Positions 15,683 through 25,006 of a stretch of DNA of 64,000 nucleotides are shown here, in pieces. The stretch is from Ferdinandcohnia sp036965165 (GTDB lineage Bacteria; Bacillota; Bacilli; Bacillales; Bacillaceae_L). The stretch lies in assembly GCF_036965165.1 (NCBI RefSeq), contig NZ_JBALOX010000068.1, positions 11,529-75,528 of the forward strand, read 5' to 3'. The translations under genes and the position numbers were made by a program. Position 1 is the first letter of the stretch. Every line of letters begins with the position of its first letter. Below the pieces are notes generated by a model. That model was given only the letters and a program-made list of their open reading frames with translations, was not told where the DNA came from and ran no database searches.

Positions 15683-17119
15683 TTATTCTATCACAGGCTC
15701 TTTAGTTGTTAGTTTAGATGTACGATTCGGTTCGACTGCTTTGTCTGTTTTGCCTGCATCTTTTGGAACCATGAACATAATCGATAAAATCGATAAAATA
15801 CCGAAGATTACATTGACAATGATCCCCACTGATGCCGCCCATTCAAGATTGCCAGTCGCTGCTATTGCCGCGTAGGCTGCTGTTGAAATTGCAACCCCGA
15901 ATGCACTACCTAGTGAACTTGCCATTTTATAAACACCAGCCGCTTCGCCAACTTTACCAGCGGGTGCATTGGAAACAGATGTATCTGTTGATGGAGTTGC
16001 ATAAATACCTAGTCCAAGACCAAATAATGCAAATCCAACGAACACAACAATTGTATAAGTAAGGCCCGGTAAGAATGTTAAGCCCATTATCCCTACTCCA
16101 ATCGTCGTAATGGCAGCGCCCCAAATCATTGGCTTTTTTGCGCCAACTTTTTGTAGAATTTTTTCACCGACACGAATCATTGCGAGTACAGTTACTAAAT
16201 AACCTAGTGACAACATTCCTGATTGGAATGAGCTAAAACCTCGCCCAACCTGTACATACGTATTCGCTACAACTAATGTACCTGCAATGGCATTCAGTAA
16301 AAAGTTAGAAACGGTGGCACCCGTATATGGTGCATTTTTAAATACGGCAAAGTCAATAAGAACGACATCTTTACTCTTCTCTACTTTAATAAATACTAAT
16401 AGACCGATAATTGTTACAGCTATAAGACCAATTGAAATCCAGCTTGCCCATCCTAATTCTGATCCATATGTAATAAATATATTCAAAGCAATCATTGTAA
16501 CGATAAAAATAGCTAATCCTGTGTAATCAAATTTAAAACGACCTGAGGATGGTTGTTTACTTTCTGGTGTATCTTTCAATAAAAACATACCAGCGATTGC
16601 AAAGATTATTGAAAAGATGAAAATCCATCTCCATCCTAATGATGTGGCAATTGCACCACCGGCAAATGAAGCAACTCCTGAGCCTCCCCATGAACCGATC
16701 GACCAAAAACTTAATGCTCGTTGGCGTTCTGCACCCTCGAAATATTCCTTCATTAATGCAATGGTTGAAGGCATAATACATGCAGCTGAAATACCAATAA
16801 TTACACGTCCAATAATGAGCAATGCAGCTCCTTGAGTTATGACTAGACAAAGTGAACCAATAATACTTAAAACAAATCCAATATTGGCAATCTTTTTACG
16901 CCCTATTTTATCTGCAAGACCACCGGCAGCAACGATAAACATTCCTGAGAATAAAGCCGATAAGCTTATGGCAATATTCAGGGTCCCAAGTGAAATTCCT
17001 AAATCTTTTTGTACGGCAGGTACTACATTCACCATTGCTTGTGCAAACAGCCAGAATGTAATAACTCCGAACACAATGCCAATAATCATTTTATTTGTAC
17101 CTTTATAACCTGTTTCCAT
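15683..17119 (-). CDS. MFS transporter, DHA2-like
   Basis: 478 residues; ATG at 17119 behind AAAGGAGG. Membrane protein with 12-14 helices and the major-facilitator motif GGLADKIGRKKIANIG in the loop after helix 2, plus GRVIIGISAACIMPS and a motif C-like GGSGVASFAGGAIA usual in exporters. Drug/proton antiport is the family default, but the pairing with an M20 amidohydrolase may mean that it moves a small metabolite instead. It ends 60 bases before the amidohydrolase start, on the same strand. Confidence 0.85.
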   Translation of the reverse strand: METGYKGTNKMIIGIVFGVITFWLFAQAMVNVVPAVQKDLGISLGTLNIAISLSALFSGMFIVAAGGLADKIGRKKIANIGFVLSIIGSLCLVITQGAALLIIGRVIIGISAACIMPSTIALMKEYFEGAERQRALSFWSIGSWGGSGVASFAGGAIATSLGWRWIFIFSIIFAIAGMFLLKDTPESKQPSSGRFKFDYTGLAIFIVTMIALNIFITYGSELGWASWISIGLIAVTIIGLLVFIKVEKSKDVVLIDFAVFKNAPYTGATVSNFLLNAIAGTLVVANTYVQVGRGFSSFQSGMLSLGYLVTVLAMIRVGEKILQKVGAKKPMIWGAAITTIGVGIMGLTFLPGLTYTIVVFVGFALFGLGLGIYATPSTDTSVSNAPAGKVGEAAGVYKMASSLGSAFGVAISTAAYAAIAATGNLEWAASVGIIVNVIFGILSILSIMFMVPKDAGKTDKAVEPNRTSKLTTKEPVIE

Positions 17120-17196
17120 GATAATTAACCTCCTTTGATACTATAATGCCCGTACTTAATGACTTAATTTTGTCCGAAATATGAAAAAAAATTCGT

Positions 17197-17232
17197 CAAA
17201 AATAAAAGAGCCAGTATCCAATGGATACTGGC
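17197..17232 (-). terminator. Terminator of the glnQHMP-type operon
   Basis: Perfect ten-base arms GCCAGTATCC/GGATACTGGC with a three-base loop; on the minus strand TCTTTTATTTTT follows. It lies 12 bases behind the last permease gene. Confidence 0.88.
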
Positions 17233-17244
17233 CCCTTCACACTA

Positions 17245-17973
17245 TTAGGATATGCCTCCTGAAACAGCTTCTTTGTTATTTAGTTGCTTTCTGCGCGAAT
17301 TTCCTTTTCTCTGATCTGTGTCAAGACGTTTTTCTAACGCCCTTGAAAGAAGCGATAATGCGTAATTGACCACAAAATACATAAGTGCTACTAAAATATA
17401 TATCGGAATGATATAGCTATCACCATTTGGACCAGCATATATACCTTGGGCATTATGTAATAATTCCGGTAATGCAATAATGACTGCGAGTGAAGTATCT
17501 TTTAGTAGGGCAATAAATTGACTAACTAATGGTGGGATCATTCTTTTTAATGCTTGGGGAAGAATAATATGCCACATTGTTTGCACATAGTTTAGGCCAG
17601 AAGACCGTGCAGCCTCAATTTGTCCCTTATTAATGGAATTTAATCCACTTCTGACAATTTCTGAAATCATCGCAGATTCAAACACAGTTAGTCCGACTAT
17701 GGCAGCTGTCATAACACTCATTTTAATTCCTATTTGCGGAAGTCCAAAATAAGTGATAAAGATAATTAATATTAATGGCAAATTACGTAATGCCTCAATA
17801 ATAACAGCAACAATTTTTGAAAAGATCACTATTTTTGCGTACCTTAATATTCCGAGTACACTACCTATAATAAAGCTTAAAACAATCGCAATAATAGCAA
17901 CCTCTAACGTAACTAGAAAACCTTCCATTAAATATTTGATATTATGTGCAGAGTATGCTCCTATAAAATCCAT
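17245..17973 (-). CDS. glnP: Amino-acid ABC transporter permease (GlnP-like)
   Basis: 242 residues; ATG at 17973 behind AAAAGGGGGG. HisM-type permease with about five helices and the EAA loop EAARSSGLNYVQTMWHIILP. The C-terminus has an extra, hydrophilic tail of about 25 residues (TDQRKGNSRRKQLNNKEAV) compared with the usual 215-220. It is the last of four genes in the B. subtilis order glnQ-glnH-glnM-glnP; glutamine is likely, but glutamate or aspartate is possible. Confidence 0.82.
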   Translation of the reverse strand: MDFIGAYSAHNIKYLMEGFLVTLEVAIIAIVLSFIIGSVLGILRYAKIVIFSKIVAVIIEALRNLPLILIIFITYFGLPQIGIKMSVMTAAIVGLTVFESAMISEIVRSGLNSINKGQIEAARSSGLNYVQTMWHIILPQALKRMIPPLVSQFIALLKDTSLAVIIALPELLHNAQGIYAGPNGDSYIIPIYILVALMYFVVNYALSLLSRALEKRLDTDQRKGNSRRKQLNNKEAVSGGIS

Positions 17974-17988
17974 TGTCTATCCCCCCTT

Positions 17989-18639
17989 TTAGTAGCTCCT
18001 TGCCAATCTTCGTTCAAGATGATTGACAAATAAGCTTAATGGGATGGTTAGTACTAAAAAAAACATTCCAACAAATATATACGTATCGAAAATTTGAAAG
18101 TTTTTTTGAGCAATAATATCACCGTAATACATTAATTCTCCACCGGCAACTACAGTCAAAATCGATGTGTTTTTTACAAGGTTAATAAATTGATTGCCGA
18201 TTGGTGGAATCACAATTTTTACAGCCTGAGGTAAAATAATCAATCTCATCGTCTGAAGATAGGTAAGCCCTGAGGAACGAGCTGCCTCCATCTGACCTTT
18301 ATCAACAGATTGAATTCCAGCTCTAACCGCTTCAGCAATAAAGGAAGCGGTATAGATTGAAAGTCCAATCGTTCCCGCAACAAAACCACTTAAATCTAAG
18401 TATTTACTTAATCCAAAGTAAAAGAAAAATATGATGATAATGAGCGGAATGTTTCGAATGAACTCAACAAAGCATGCGCCAAAAAAGTTTAAGATTTTGA
18501 ACGGTGCTATCCTCATCACAGCAACAATTACTCCTAATACAAAGCTACCCATTAGTCCGATAACACTAATCTTTATCGTATTAAAAAAACCTTGCATAAA
18601 TACATCAAAATTAGTTGTTAATATAGAGAAGTCTAGCAT
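17989..18639 (-). CDS. glnM: Amino-acid ABC transporter permease (GlnM-like)
   Basis: 216 residues from the ATG at 18639, eight bases behind AGGA; an ATG at 18648 overlaps that ribosome site. HisM-type permease, about five helices, EAA loop EAARSSGLTYLQTMRLIILP. It forms the membrane channel with the GlnP-like partner 15 bases downstream. The length equals that of B. subtilis GlnM as I recall it. Confidence 0.82.
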   Translation of the reverse strand: MLDFSILTTNFDVFMQGFFNTIKISVIGLMGSFVLGVIVAVMRIAPFKILNFFGACFVEFIRNIPLIIIIFFFYFGLSKYLDLSGFVAGTIGLSIYTASFIAEAVRAGIQSVDKGQMEAARSSGLTYLQTMRLIILPQAVKIVIPPIGNQFINLVKNTSILTVVAGGELMYYGDIIAQKNFQIFDTYIFVGMFFLVLTIPLSLFVNHLERRLARSY

Positions 18640-18677
18640 TTTCACCATCCTTTGTGTTTGACATGTTATGATTCAAG

Positions 18678-18704
18678 AGGGATGAGTAAAGTTTACTCAT
18701 CCCT
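18678..18704 (-). promoter_or_regulatory. Hairpin between glnH and glnM
   Basis: Nearly perfect palindrome with 13-base arms (AGGGATGAGTAAA). No T run follows, so it is more likely a stabilising or partial-attenuation structure that keeps binding-protein mRNA above permease mRNA. Confidence 0.6.
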
Positions 18705-18711
18705 ACTTTCA

Positions 18712-19518
18712 TTATTCTTTTATCCATTTAGATTTAATGGTATCGTATTCGCCACTATCTTTTATTTTCTTTAGGAATTCATTTACATAGTCAGTGAATT
18801 CCTCATCCCCCTTGATGATGGCAATACCATATGGTTCTTCTGTAAATGTTCCACCCACCACTTCATAGTTGTCATCTTGTGCAGCCATTCCATATAGAAT
18901 GGAGTTATCTGTTGTAAGTGCGTCACCTTTACCAGCTTTTAATGCCGTGAATGCTTCTGCATAGTTTTCAAATTCTAGCAATTCAATGTCTGGTGCTGCT
19001 TCTTTAACATTAGGACCAGATGTTGCCCCTTTTACTACTAGTACCTTCGAACCCTTCCCTAGATCTTCAACACTTTGGATGTCGCTTCCTTTTTTCACAA
19101 GTAACGATTGACCAGCATCAAAATAAACATCTGAGAAATTTACTTCCTTTTTGCGCTCCTCTGTAATTGTCATTGTTGCGATGATTGCATCAATATCTCC
19201 ATTTTGGAGTTTTGGAATACGCGTTTTCGAAGTAATTTCTACCAACTCGACCTTATTTTCATCACCTAAAATTTCTTTTGCAAGTGCCTTTGCAATATCA
19301 ACATCAAACCCTGTCACCTCACCACTTGCTGGATCCTTATAACCAAATAAATTCGTATCGTATTTAACACCTACAACGAATTTATCCCTGTCTTTAATTT
19401 TTTCTAATGTGCTCGTACTTTCATCACCTGAAGATTTGCTTGTTCCACACGCTGCTAGTAAAGCTGCAATTAATGTAAATACAACGCCTAAAAACAGAAT
19501 TTTCTTTACATTTTTCAT
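18712..19518 (-). CDS. glnH: Amino-acid-binding lipoprotein (GlnH-like)
   Basis: 268 residues; ATG at 19518 behind GGGGGATAATC. Lipoprotein signal with lipobox LAAC (Cys about 24), so it is tethered outside the membrane. The SBP family 3 fold is recognisable by KFVVGVKYDTNLFGYKD, the mark GFDVDIAKALAKEIL, and DAIIATMTITEERKKEV. Arginine and aspartate residues that hold the amino-acid backbone are in the expected segments. It captures glutamine or a related acidic amino acid for the two permeases downstream. Confidence 0.87.
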   Translation of the reverse strand: MKNVKKILFLGVVFTLIAALLAACGTSKSSGDESTSTLEKIKDRDKFVVGVKYDTNLFGYKDPASGEVTGFDVDIAKALAKEILGDENKVELVEITSKTRIPKLQNGDIDAIIATMTITEERKKEVNFSDVYFDAGQSLLVKKGSDIQSVEDLGKGSKVLVVKGATSGPNVKEAAPDIELLEFENYAEAFTALKAGKGDALTTDNSILYGMAAQDDNYEVVGGTFTEEPYGIAIIKGDEEFTDYVNEFLKKIKDSGEYDTIKSKWIKE

Positions 19519-19539
19519 ATGATTATCCCCCTATATATT

Positions 19540-20268
19540 TTAATGATTTAATACCCTTCGTAAAAAATCCTGTGCCCGCTCTGCCTGAGGACGAGCAAAA
19601 AACTCTGCAGGCTTTCCTTCCTCTACAATTTTTCCTTCGTCCATAAAAACGACCCGATTTGCTACTTCTCGAGCAAACCCCATTTCATGGGTTACTACCA
19701 CCATTGTCATGCCATCATTAGCTAAAGATTTCATAACATCTAGCACTTCCCCAATCATTTCAGGGTCTAGTGCTGAGGTAGGTTCATCAAAAAGCATTAC
19801 GTTTGGCTTCATCGCAAGTCCTCTTGCAATTGCCACCCTTTGTTGCTGTCCACCTGATAATTGTGATGGATAAGAATTTGCCTTTTCCGGTATACCTACC
19901 TTCTCCAAATAATACATGGCTGTTTCCTCTGCCTTTTTCTTGTCTTCACCAAGTACTTGCATAGGTGCCAATGTAATGTTTTGTAAGACTGTTTTATGAG
20001 GATAAAGATTAAAATGCTGAAACACCATTCCAATATTTCGACGCAATTCATTAATATTCGTTTTTTTATCATTCACTTTAATGCCGTTGACCTCTAGTTC
20101 ACCATCTGTAATCATCTCTAGACGATTTATACAGCGTAGCATGGTACTTTTACCTGAACCGGATGGTCCAATAACAACAACTACTTCCCCTTGCTCTACT
20201 TCCAGGCTAATATCCTTTAAAACATGGAAATTTCCGAAGTGCTTGTTAACATGACGAAATGATATCAA
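19540..20268 (-). CDS. glnQ: Amino-acid ABC transporter ATPase (GlnQ-like)
   Basis: 242 residues from a TTG at 20268, five bases behind GGGGGAG; a reading from 20283 would include that site. Walker A GPSGSGKST, signature LSGGQQQRVAIARG, Walker B VMLFDEPTSALDPE, switch VVTHEMGFARE: the pattern of polar amino-acid importers. It is the first gene of the four-gene operon. Confidence 0.87.
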   Translation of the reverse strand: MISFRHVNKHFGNFHVLKDISLEVEQGEVVVVIGPSGSGKSTMLRCINRLEMITDGELEVNGIKVNDKKTNINELRRNIGMVFQHFNLYPHKTVLQNITLAPMQVLGEDKKKAEETAMYYLEKVGIPEKANSYPSQLSGGQQQRVAIARGLAMKPNVMLFDEPTSALDPEMIGEVLDVMKSLANDGMTMVVVTHEMGFAREVANRVVFMDEGKIVEEGKPAEFFARPQAERAQDFLRRVLNH

Positions 20269-20454
20269 TCCAACTCCCCCCAATATGTATGTCCATTACA
20301 AGGTATGAAACAAATTGATAATTTATACAGATTTTTCAACTATTTCGATAATTCTACTTTGAAACAAATTTAGTAACTCCTCTTTTTTACTAAACCAGTA
20401 CAACGCATATTTCAACATGAGTTATCCCGTATCCAATAATTGGAGAAAAAACTA

Positions 20455-20504
20455 TTTACAAATGATGGAATATTGTATAACATATGATACATAACATATG
20501 TTAT
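20455..20504 (+). promoter_or_regulatory. Promoter and operator of the TetR-hydrolase operon
   Basis: TTTACA at 20455 and TATAAC at 20476 form a likely promoter. Over and behind the -10 lie ATAACATATG at 20477-20486 and the perfect palindrome ATAACATATGTTAT at 20491-20504. The position suits autorepression by the TetR protein encoded next. Confidence 0.65.
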
Positions 20505-20528
20505 ATAAAAATTTTAGGAGTAATTTTC

Positions 20529-21104
20529 ATGCCACCAAGAACAAAATTTACAAAGGAAGCGATCATTGGCGCGGCCTTTGACATTGCAAAGACAGAAGGT
20601 ATTGACAATGTTACAGTTCGAAAAATTGCTGATAAATTAGGAAGCTCCATTGCACCCATCTATGTGAATTTTACAGATGTAGAGGAATTAAAACAGGATG
20701 TTTTACTAAAGCTCCACAATATTGCTCAGCAAATGCTAAAGACACAATACAGTTCCGACCCTTTTCTAAATATAGGTATTGCTAGCCTAAAGTTTGCCAA
20801 AGAATACAGCGTCCTTTTTAATGACCTCATTTTGAACAGCAATCGTTACTTGAATCATGTTCAGCCCTCAAGAACGAATATTCTTGAAAATATGAAGCAA
20901 TCATCTTCATTAAGCAGCTTTTCGGATGATGAACTAGGGGAAATTTTGTTTAAAATGCAAATTTTTCAATTTGGTCTTTCCGTCATGGCTGTGAATGGTA
21001 TGCTCCCAGAGCAATTTGATGAAGAAATGATGATTCAAATGTTAGAAAGTGCTGGTAAGGATGTCATAACTGCTGCGCATTTGCGTAAAAAGGAAAAAGA
21101 ATAA
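20529..21104 (+). CDS. TetR-family regulator
   Basis: 191 residues from the ATG at 20529 behind GGAG; the frame from 20484 would include the operator. N-terminal DNA-binding domain (about residues 7-55) with VTVRKIADKLGSSIAPIYVNF as helix-turn-helix, then a helical ligand domain. Palindromes at its promoter suggest autoregulation. The serine hydrolase follows nine bases downstream, so both form one operon. Ligand unknown. Confidence 0.85.
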   Translation: MPPRTKFTKEAIIGAAFDIAKTEGIDNVTVRKIADKLGSSIAPIYVNFTDVEELKQDVLLKLHNIAQQMLKTQYSSDPFLNIGIASLKFAKEYSVLFNDLILNSNRYLNHVQPSRTNILENMKQSSSLSSFSDDELGEILFKMQIFQFGLSVMAVNGMLPEQFDEEMMIQMLESAGKDVITAAHLRKKEKE

Positions 21105-21112
21105 AGGAAAAA

Positions 21113-22219
21113 ATGGGAGATGAGGAAATGGATAAGGTACAAATGGAAATTGAGCAATTTTTTAAGAAAAAAGCAGAGAAAGACTTAAAAGTTCAAAATG
21201 CGTATTTACGGGTATATTCGGAGAAGCACGGGATTGATTTCAATTTGACTGCAGGTGATGAAGCTATCCATGCTGAGCAGCCGTTTTATATCGCAAGTAT
21301 TAGCAAACTTTTTACATCTGTACTGTTTGGACAATTAGTCGAACAGGGCTTCTGTTCATATGAGGACAAAATTTCACGGTACTTAGACTCAGATCTGCTA
21401 AATAATCTGCATATTTACAAGGAGAAGGATTATACAAACGAAATTAAAATCAAGCATTTGTTAAATAATACTTCAGGCTTAAATGATTTCGTAGAGGATA
21501 AGCCATTAAAGGGAAAGTCCATACCTGACCTGCTCGTTGATGAACCAAATCGAACATGGACTCCGCTTGAAGTAATCAAATGGACGAAAGAGAATATGAA
21601 AAATCATTTCCCTCCTGGAGAAGGGTTCCATTATTCCGATACGGGATATCATCTATTAGGACTCATTATTGAAAATATCACAGGGTTGTCCTTCCATGAA
21701 ATGCTTAGAAAGAATATTTTTGAACCCTTAGAGATGAATCACTCCCATTTTTCCCGCACTGAACCATTAGAAAAGAGTCCATACGAAGTAGCGAAGTTTT
21801 ATATCCGTAATACTGACATGACGAAAAAAGAGAGCCTGAGCATTTTGTATGCTGGCGGCGGTATCGTATCAACTACTAGTGACTTGTTAAAGTTCATGAA
21901 AGCATTAGTCAATGGTCAGCTTTTACAGAAAGAAACTATTGAAACAATGAAAAACAACTGGGGCAAGTTCTTTTTAGGAATTGACTATGGTTATGGATTA
22001 ATGATTATTAAAACGGTTCCAGTGTTAATGCCAGCCAAATACAACTCCTGGGGAAATGCCGGTTCCACAGGCTCATTTATGTTCTACCATCCTGCAACCG
22101 AAGCTTATTTCATCGGCACCCTTAACCAATTTGGATATGGTCAAAAAGGGATTCGGTTAATGCTCCAAATAGCGGATAAGCTCCTTAAAACGACAAAGAA
22201 AGCTGAGGCATTATCGTAA
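21113..22219 (+). CDS. Beta-lactamase-family serine hydrolase
   Basis: 368 residues from the ATG at 21113 behind AAAGGA; a second ATG at 21128 is possible. Penicillin-binding-protein/class C fold: the nucleophile motif SxxK reads SISK (about residues 62-65, in YIASISKLF), the second motif is YSDTG rather than the common YxN, and GNAGSTGSFMFYHP near the C-terminus stands for the third motif. No signal peptide is seen, so the protein appears cytoplasmic and is probably an esterase or peptidase rather than a true beta-lactamase. It is cotranscribed with the TetR gene. Confidence 0.82.
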   Translation: MGDEEMDKVQMEIEQFFKKKAEKDLKVQNAYLRVYSEKHGIDFNLTAGDEAIHAEQPFYIASISKLFTSVLFGQLVEQGFCSYEDKISRYLDSDLLNNLHIYKEKDYTNEIKIKHLLNNTSGLNDFVEDKPLKGKSIPDLLVDEPNRTWTPLEVIKWTKENMKNHFPPGEGFHYSDTGYHLLGLIIENITGLSFHEMLRKNIFEPLEMNHSHFSRTEPLEKSPYEVAKFYIRNTDMTKKESLSILYAGGGIVSTTSDLLKFMKALVNGQLLQKETIETMKNNWGKFFLGIDYGYGLMIIKTVPVLMPAKYNSWGNAGSTGSFMFYHPATEAYFIGTLNQFGYGQKGIRLMLQIADKLLKTTKKAEALS

Positions 22220-22248
22220 AGGGCTCCGATTTCGGGTGCTTTGTTGTT
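22218..22248 (+). terminator. Possible terminator of the TetR-hydrolase operon
   Basis: Imperfect stem (AAAGGGCTCCGA with TCGGGTGCTTT) starting at the stop codon, followed by GTTGTT. Weak but well placed. Confidence 0.45.
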
Positions 22249-22510
22249 AAAATACACAAGAATTGACGTATGAATTGGCATACGTTCTTTTCTTTATTTA
22301 TCAAGGTTTCAACCAAATTCTATTAACTTTGATAGCAATGGCTATCTTTATTAAGATGGGCAATAAGTATTGTACAATTAAAAATGAGAGTCAGAACTTC
22401 TGTCATGTGCTACCTTTTTAAGCACCAACTTTATTGTTCTTAATAAGTTGATCGATAAAAAGGTGCAGATTTCTGCATCTAGGATCAAAAGGGTTCACAC
22501 CTATCGGTTG
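22249..22510. other. Intergenic sequence with nested inverted repeats
   Basis: No convincing gene. Bases 22412-22464 fold into a two-tier hairpin (ACCTTTTT with AAAAAGGT outside, CAACTT and AAGTTG inside), followed by TGCAGATTTCTGCA. I do not recognise a known RNA class. Confidence 0.45.
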
Positions 22511-22688
22511 GGGGATCAGTTTAAGTTTAAGCACCCGAGCTGATAATTAGACGGAAAAAATTCCGCTTAATTAGTAATTCTTTTTAATAGAGGCTGAAAT
22601 AGACGGAGAGATTCCGCCTATTGACTGGAAAAGTTCGAAATTGGGTGATTTTGCTATGAATAGTCGGAAAATCTTTCCCCTTATTTTC
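22511..22688. repeat. CGGA/TCCG intergenic repeat, copy A
   Basis: About 180 bases of short hairpins (GACGGAAAAAATTCCGC, GACGGAGAGATTCCGCC, GTCGGAAAATC) with GGGGATCAG and AAGCACCCGA at the left and GGGTGATTTTGCT in the right part. The same blocks in the same order are at 33722-33912 and 63752-63920. Not coding. Confidence 0.75.
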
Positions 22689-22941
22689 CCTGAAACAAGC
22701 TCCATTCTACATTTAACCGTAAAACCTCCGTTAATTTTACTTTTGCTGATTACTCGATCAAAGACATGGAGTGAGTCTTAACTCAAAATTCCAAAAGACC
22801 TCATTTTGATGCATTACGTTTAAACCTTATCATAAGTATGCATCTAATAATGAAAACCATCCTAATCTTCAATGAAAACAGATTCAAATGCCTAATACTA
22901 GGACATTACCATAGTTTAAGCAAGCTTTTCACGAATCTTAC

Positions 22942-23100
22942 GGACTAGTACAGCGCACTTTTCACCACACTTGAATCAACCTAATTGATTTAAACAAACG
23001 TTTGATTGAATTTGCAAACACTTGATATTACAAAGAAAACCCATTGAACAAACGTTTGTTTGAAAATGGGTTTTCTGGAAAATGGTCGATTAGTACAGAT
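22942..23100. repeat. 159-bp intergenic element, copy 2
   Basis: Same ends (GGACTAGTACAG and ATTAGTACAGAT) and the same two internal palindromes as copy 1; the hairpin arms AAAACCCATT and AATGGGTTTT are perfect here. It lies behind the DUF4179 gene, whose stop codon is 91 bases away. Confidence 0.88.
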
Positions 23101-23190
23101 TGATTTTAAAAAATATTTAGATTCGTTTTTTCAACCATTTTTTTCGATAAATTAATCGGAATCTAGACCAGGAATGGTAAATATCATTTT

Positions 23191-24468
23191 TTAGTTAACT
23201 TTTAAATCAATTGTTTGATTGTATTCTTTTACATAGTGCATACCCTTAATTATGAGGAACTCCGGTTTATTATTTGTTTCAAATAATAATGTACGCTCTT
23301 TCATTTCGTCTTTTGGTTCTTTATGGTTAATCGTTGTTTTTAACGAAATAATCTCATTTTGCACCTCAATGGACACCTCATCAAGCAACACACTATTCTC
23401 AGTGGTAATCGTTATCTCAACCCCCTTTTCGGTAATTGAAACGTCCTTAATCCAAATATGCTTATTGTGCGCTAGATGAATAGGTTTGTCACTTACATCT
23501 TCAAGAGATATCTTTTCCTCAAGCTGTTGATATCCTACAAAATCTTTCATAATTAATTGTAAAGTTTTTAACTGCTTAGGTAATGTATCATACTGAATAT
23601 CAAATTTTGTTCCATTTAAAGTAGTACTTACACCACTGCCTAGTACTGGCACGGACGTTCCATTTGCAACTAATTCGATACCATCTAAACCAAGTGGTAG
23701 GCGACTAAAGTTCTCAACATTTAACGTTCCTCTTACTACTGTCGATGTAGGTGTTGCAGTAATTGTCTTAAAATTGATTTTCCCCTTATCTACCTTTAGT
23801 GTCTTCTTGATTGATTGCTTTATCTCTGTTTGCATAGCTTGGTTTGGATCATATGGAAAAGTCATTGTGCCCTCGATCATTTGGTTATTTTTATGAGTTT
23901 GCTGATAATGTAATGTTAATTTTTTTGCAAACGAACTAACCGGATCAAAGGTCAGCATGCCCTTAATTTCCGTTTGATTGTCACTGAAAATGTATGTTCC
24001 TCCTCCCCGGTTGGAATCTGTTAAAAATCCTGTAATTTTTGCAAAAGTCAGGGGGTCCGTGGATTCCTCAGAAATACCAGCTGGATTTGATAAGGTATAA
24101 TACAGAATAAGTTGATTTTCATCAGTCATAATTCCATCGATAATTAAATCTGTACCATCCGTTAGCATAGCCTTTTTTCCAATGACTTGGCCCATTCCTT
24201 CATCATTCAAATCTTTTAATGTGCCGGTAATCACTTCGTCAAAGCCTAGTAATTTCTTTCCATAAAAGGCAAACGCATTATAATTATAGCTAATGAGTGA
24301 AATAAAAAGTAACGCCACAGCGGCTATTAACCAATTAGGCATAACACGTTTTTTCCGAATGGGTGTTTTGTTGAGTGCATCTCTTAATCTATCTTCTAAT
24401 TCTTCAGGTGCCGTAATGGAATTCAAACGCTTTTTTTCATCCGATAATCGTTCCTCAACATTACTCAT
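23191..24468 (-). CDS. DUF4179-type membrane anti-sigma factor
   Basis: 425 residues. A cytoplasmic N-terminus (about 1-42) with EERLSDEKKRLNSITAPEELEDRL, one membrane helix (WLIAAVALLFISLISY, about 46-62) and a long external part rich in beta strands, starting FYGKKLLGFDEVITGTLKD, as in DUF4179/DUF5643 proteins. It overlaps the sigma-factor gene by eight bases, and such pairs usually are a sigma factor and the membrane protein that holds it until an external signal arrives. Signal unknown. Confidence 0.8.
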   Translation of the reverse strand: MSNVEERLSDEKKRLNSITAPEELEDRLRDALNKTPIRKKRVMPNWLIAAVALLFISLISYNYNAFAFYGKKLLGFDEVITGTLKDLNDEGMGQVIGKKAMLTDGTDLIIDGIMTDENQLILYYTLSNPAGISEESTDPLTFAKITGFLTDSNRGGGTYIFSDNQTEIKGMLTFDPVSSFAKKLTLHYQQTHKNNQMIEGTMTFPYDPNQAMQTEIKQSIKKTLKVDKGKINFKTITATPTSTVVRGTLNVENFSRLPLGLDGIELVANGTSVPVLGSGVSTTLNGTKFDIQYDTLPKQLKTLQLIMKDFVGYQQLEEKISLEDVSDKPIHLAHNKHIWIKDVSITEKGVEITITTENSVLLDEVSIEVQNEIISLKTTINHKEPKDEMKERTLLFETNNKPEFLIIKGMHYVKEYNQTIDLKVN

Positions 24469-25006
24469 CTAACTCACCACCATAATATTCTCTTAACTTT
24501 TTCAAGCCTTGAAAAACCCTTGATTTTACAGTCCCAACCGAAACATTAGTTAGCCTAGCTATCGTCTCATAGTCATAGTCATGAAAATATTTTAATTGTA
24601 CAGCCTCTTTTTGATATTTATTTAATATCCTTAACGAGGCATTAATGTCCATCTGATATTCACTATTTTTATAAGGGTCATTTATTAAAGTTTGGTCATT
24701 TACAGTCTCATAGGTTGGTTCCCATTCTTCTACCAATACTACTCTTTTTTGCTTACGAAGCGATGTTTTACAACAGTTCACCAATACTGTTTTACTCCAG
24801 CTATAAAAAGCTTCCTCATTTTTTAATTGATGAATTTTTTCATATAAAATAACAATCATTTCCTCCATTGAATCCATTGCATCATGTGGGTTCTCCATAT
24901 ATGTGAAGGCGAGTCTATAGTACGCATCCTTTTGGGCCATAATTAATTGAAGCAACGCCTCTTTATTTCCCCTTTTTGCCTTCTTCACCAACCGAACATC
25001 TGTCAT
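24461..25006 (-). CDS. ECF-type RNA polymerase sigma factor
   Basis: 181 residues. Region 2 runs from about residue 20 to 85 (YRLAFTYMENPHDAMDSMEEM, then FYSWSKTVLVNCCKTSLRKQ) and region 4 from about 120 to 175 (QKEAVQLKYFHDYDYETIA and RLTNVSVGTVKSRVFQGLKK). It resembles SigV-like ECF factors, though region 2 departs from the consensus DxxQE (DSMEE). It overlaps the anti-sigma gene, so the two are made together. The promoter it recognises was not identified. Confidence 0.85.
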   Translation of the reverse strand: MTDVRLVKKAKRGNKEALLQLIMAQKDAYYRLAFTYMENPHDAMDSMEEMIVILYEKIHQLKNEEAFYSWSKTVLVNCCKTSLRKQKRVVLVEEWEPTYETVNDQTLINDPYKNSEYQMDINASLRILNKYQKEAVQLKYFHDYDYETIARLTNVSVGTVKSRVFQGLKKLREYYGGELDE

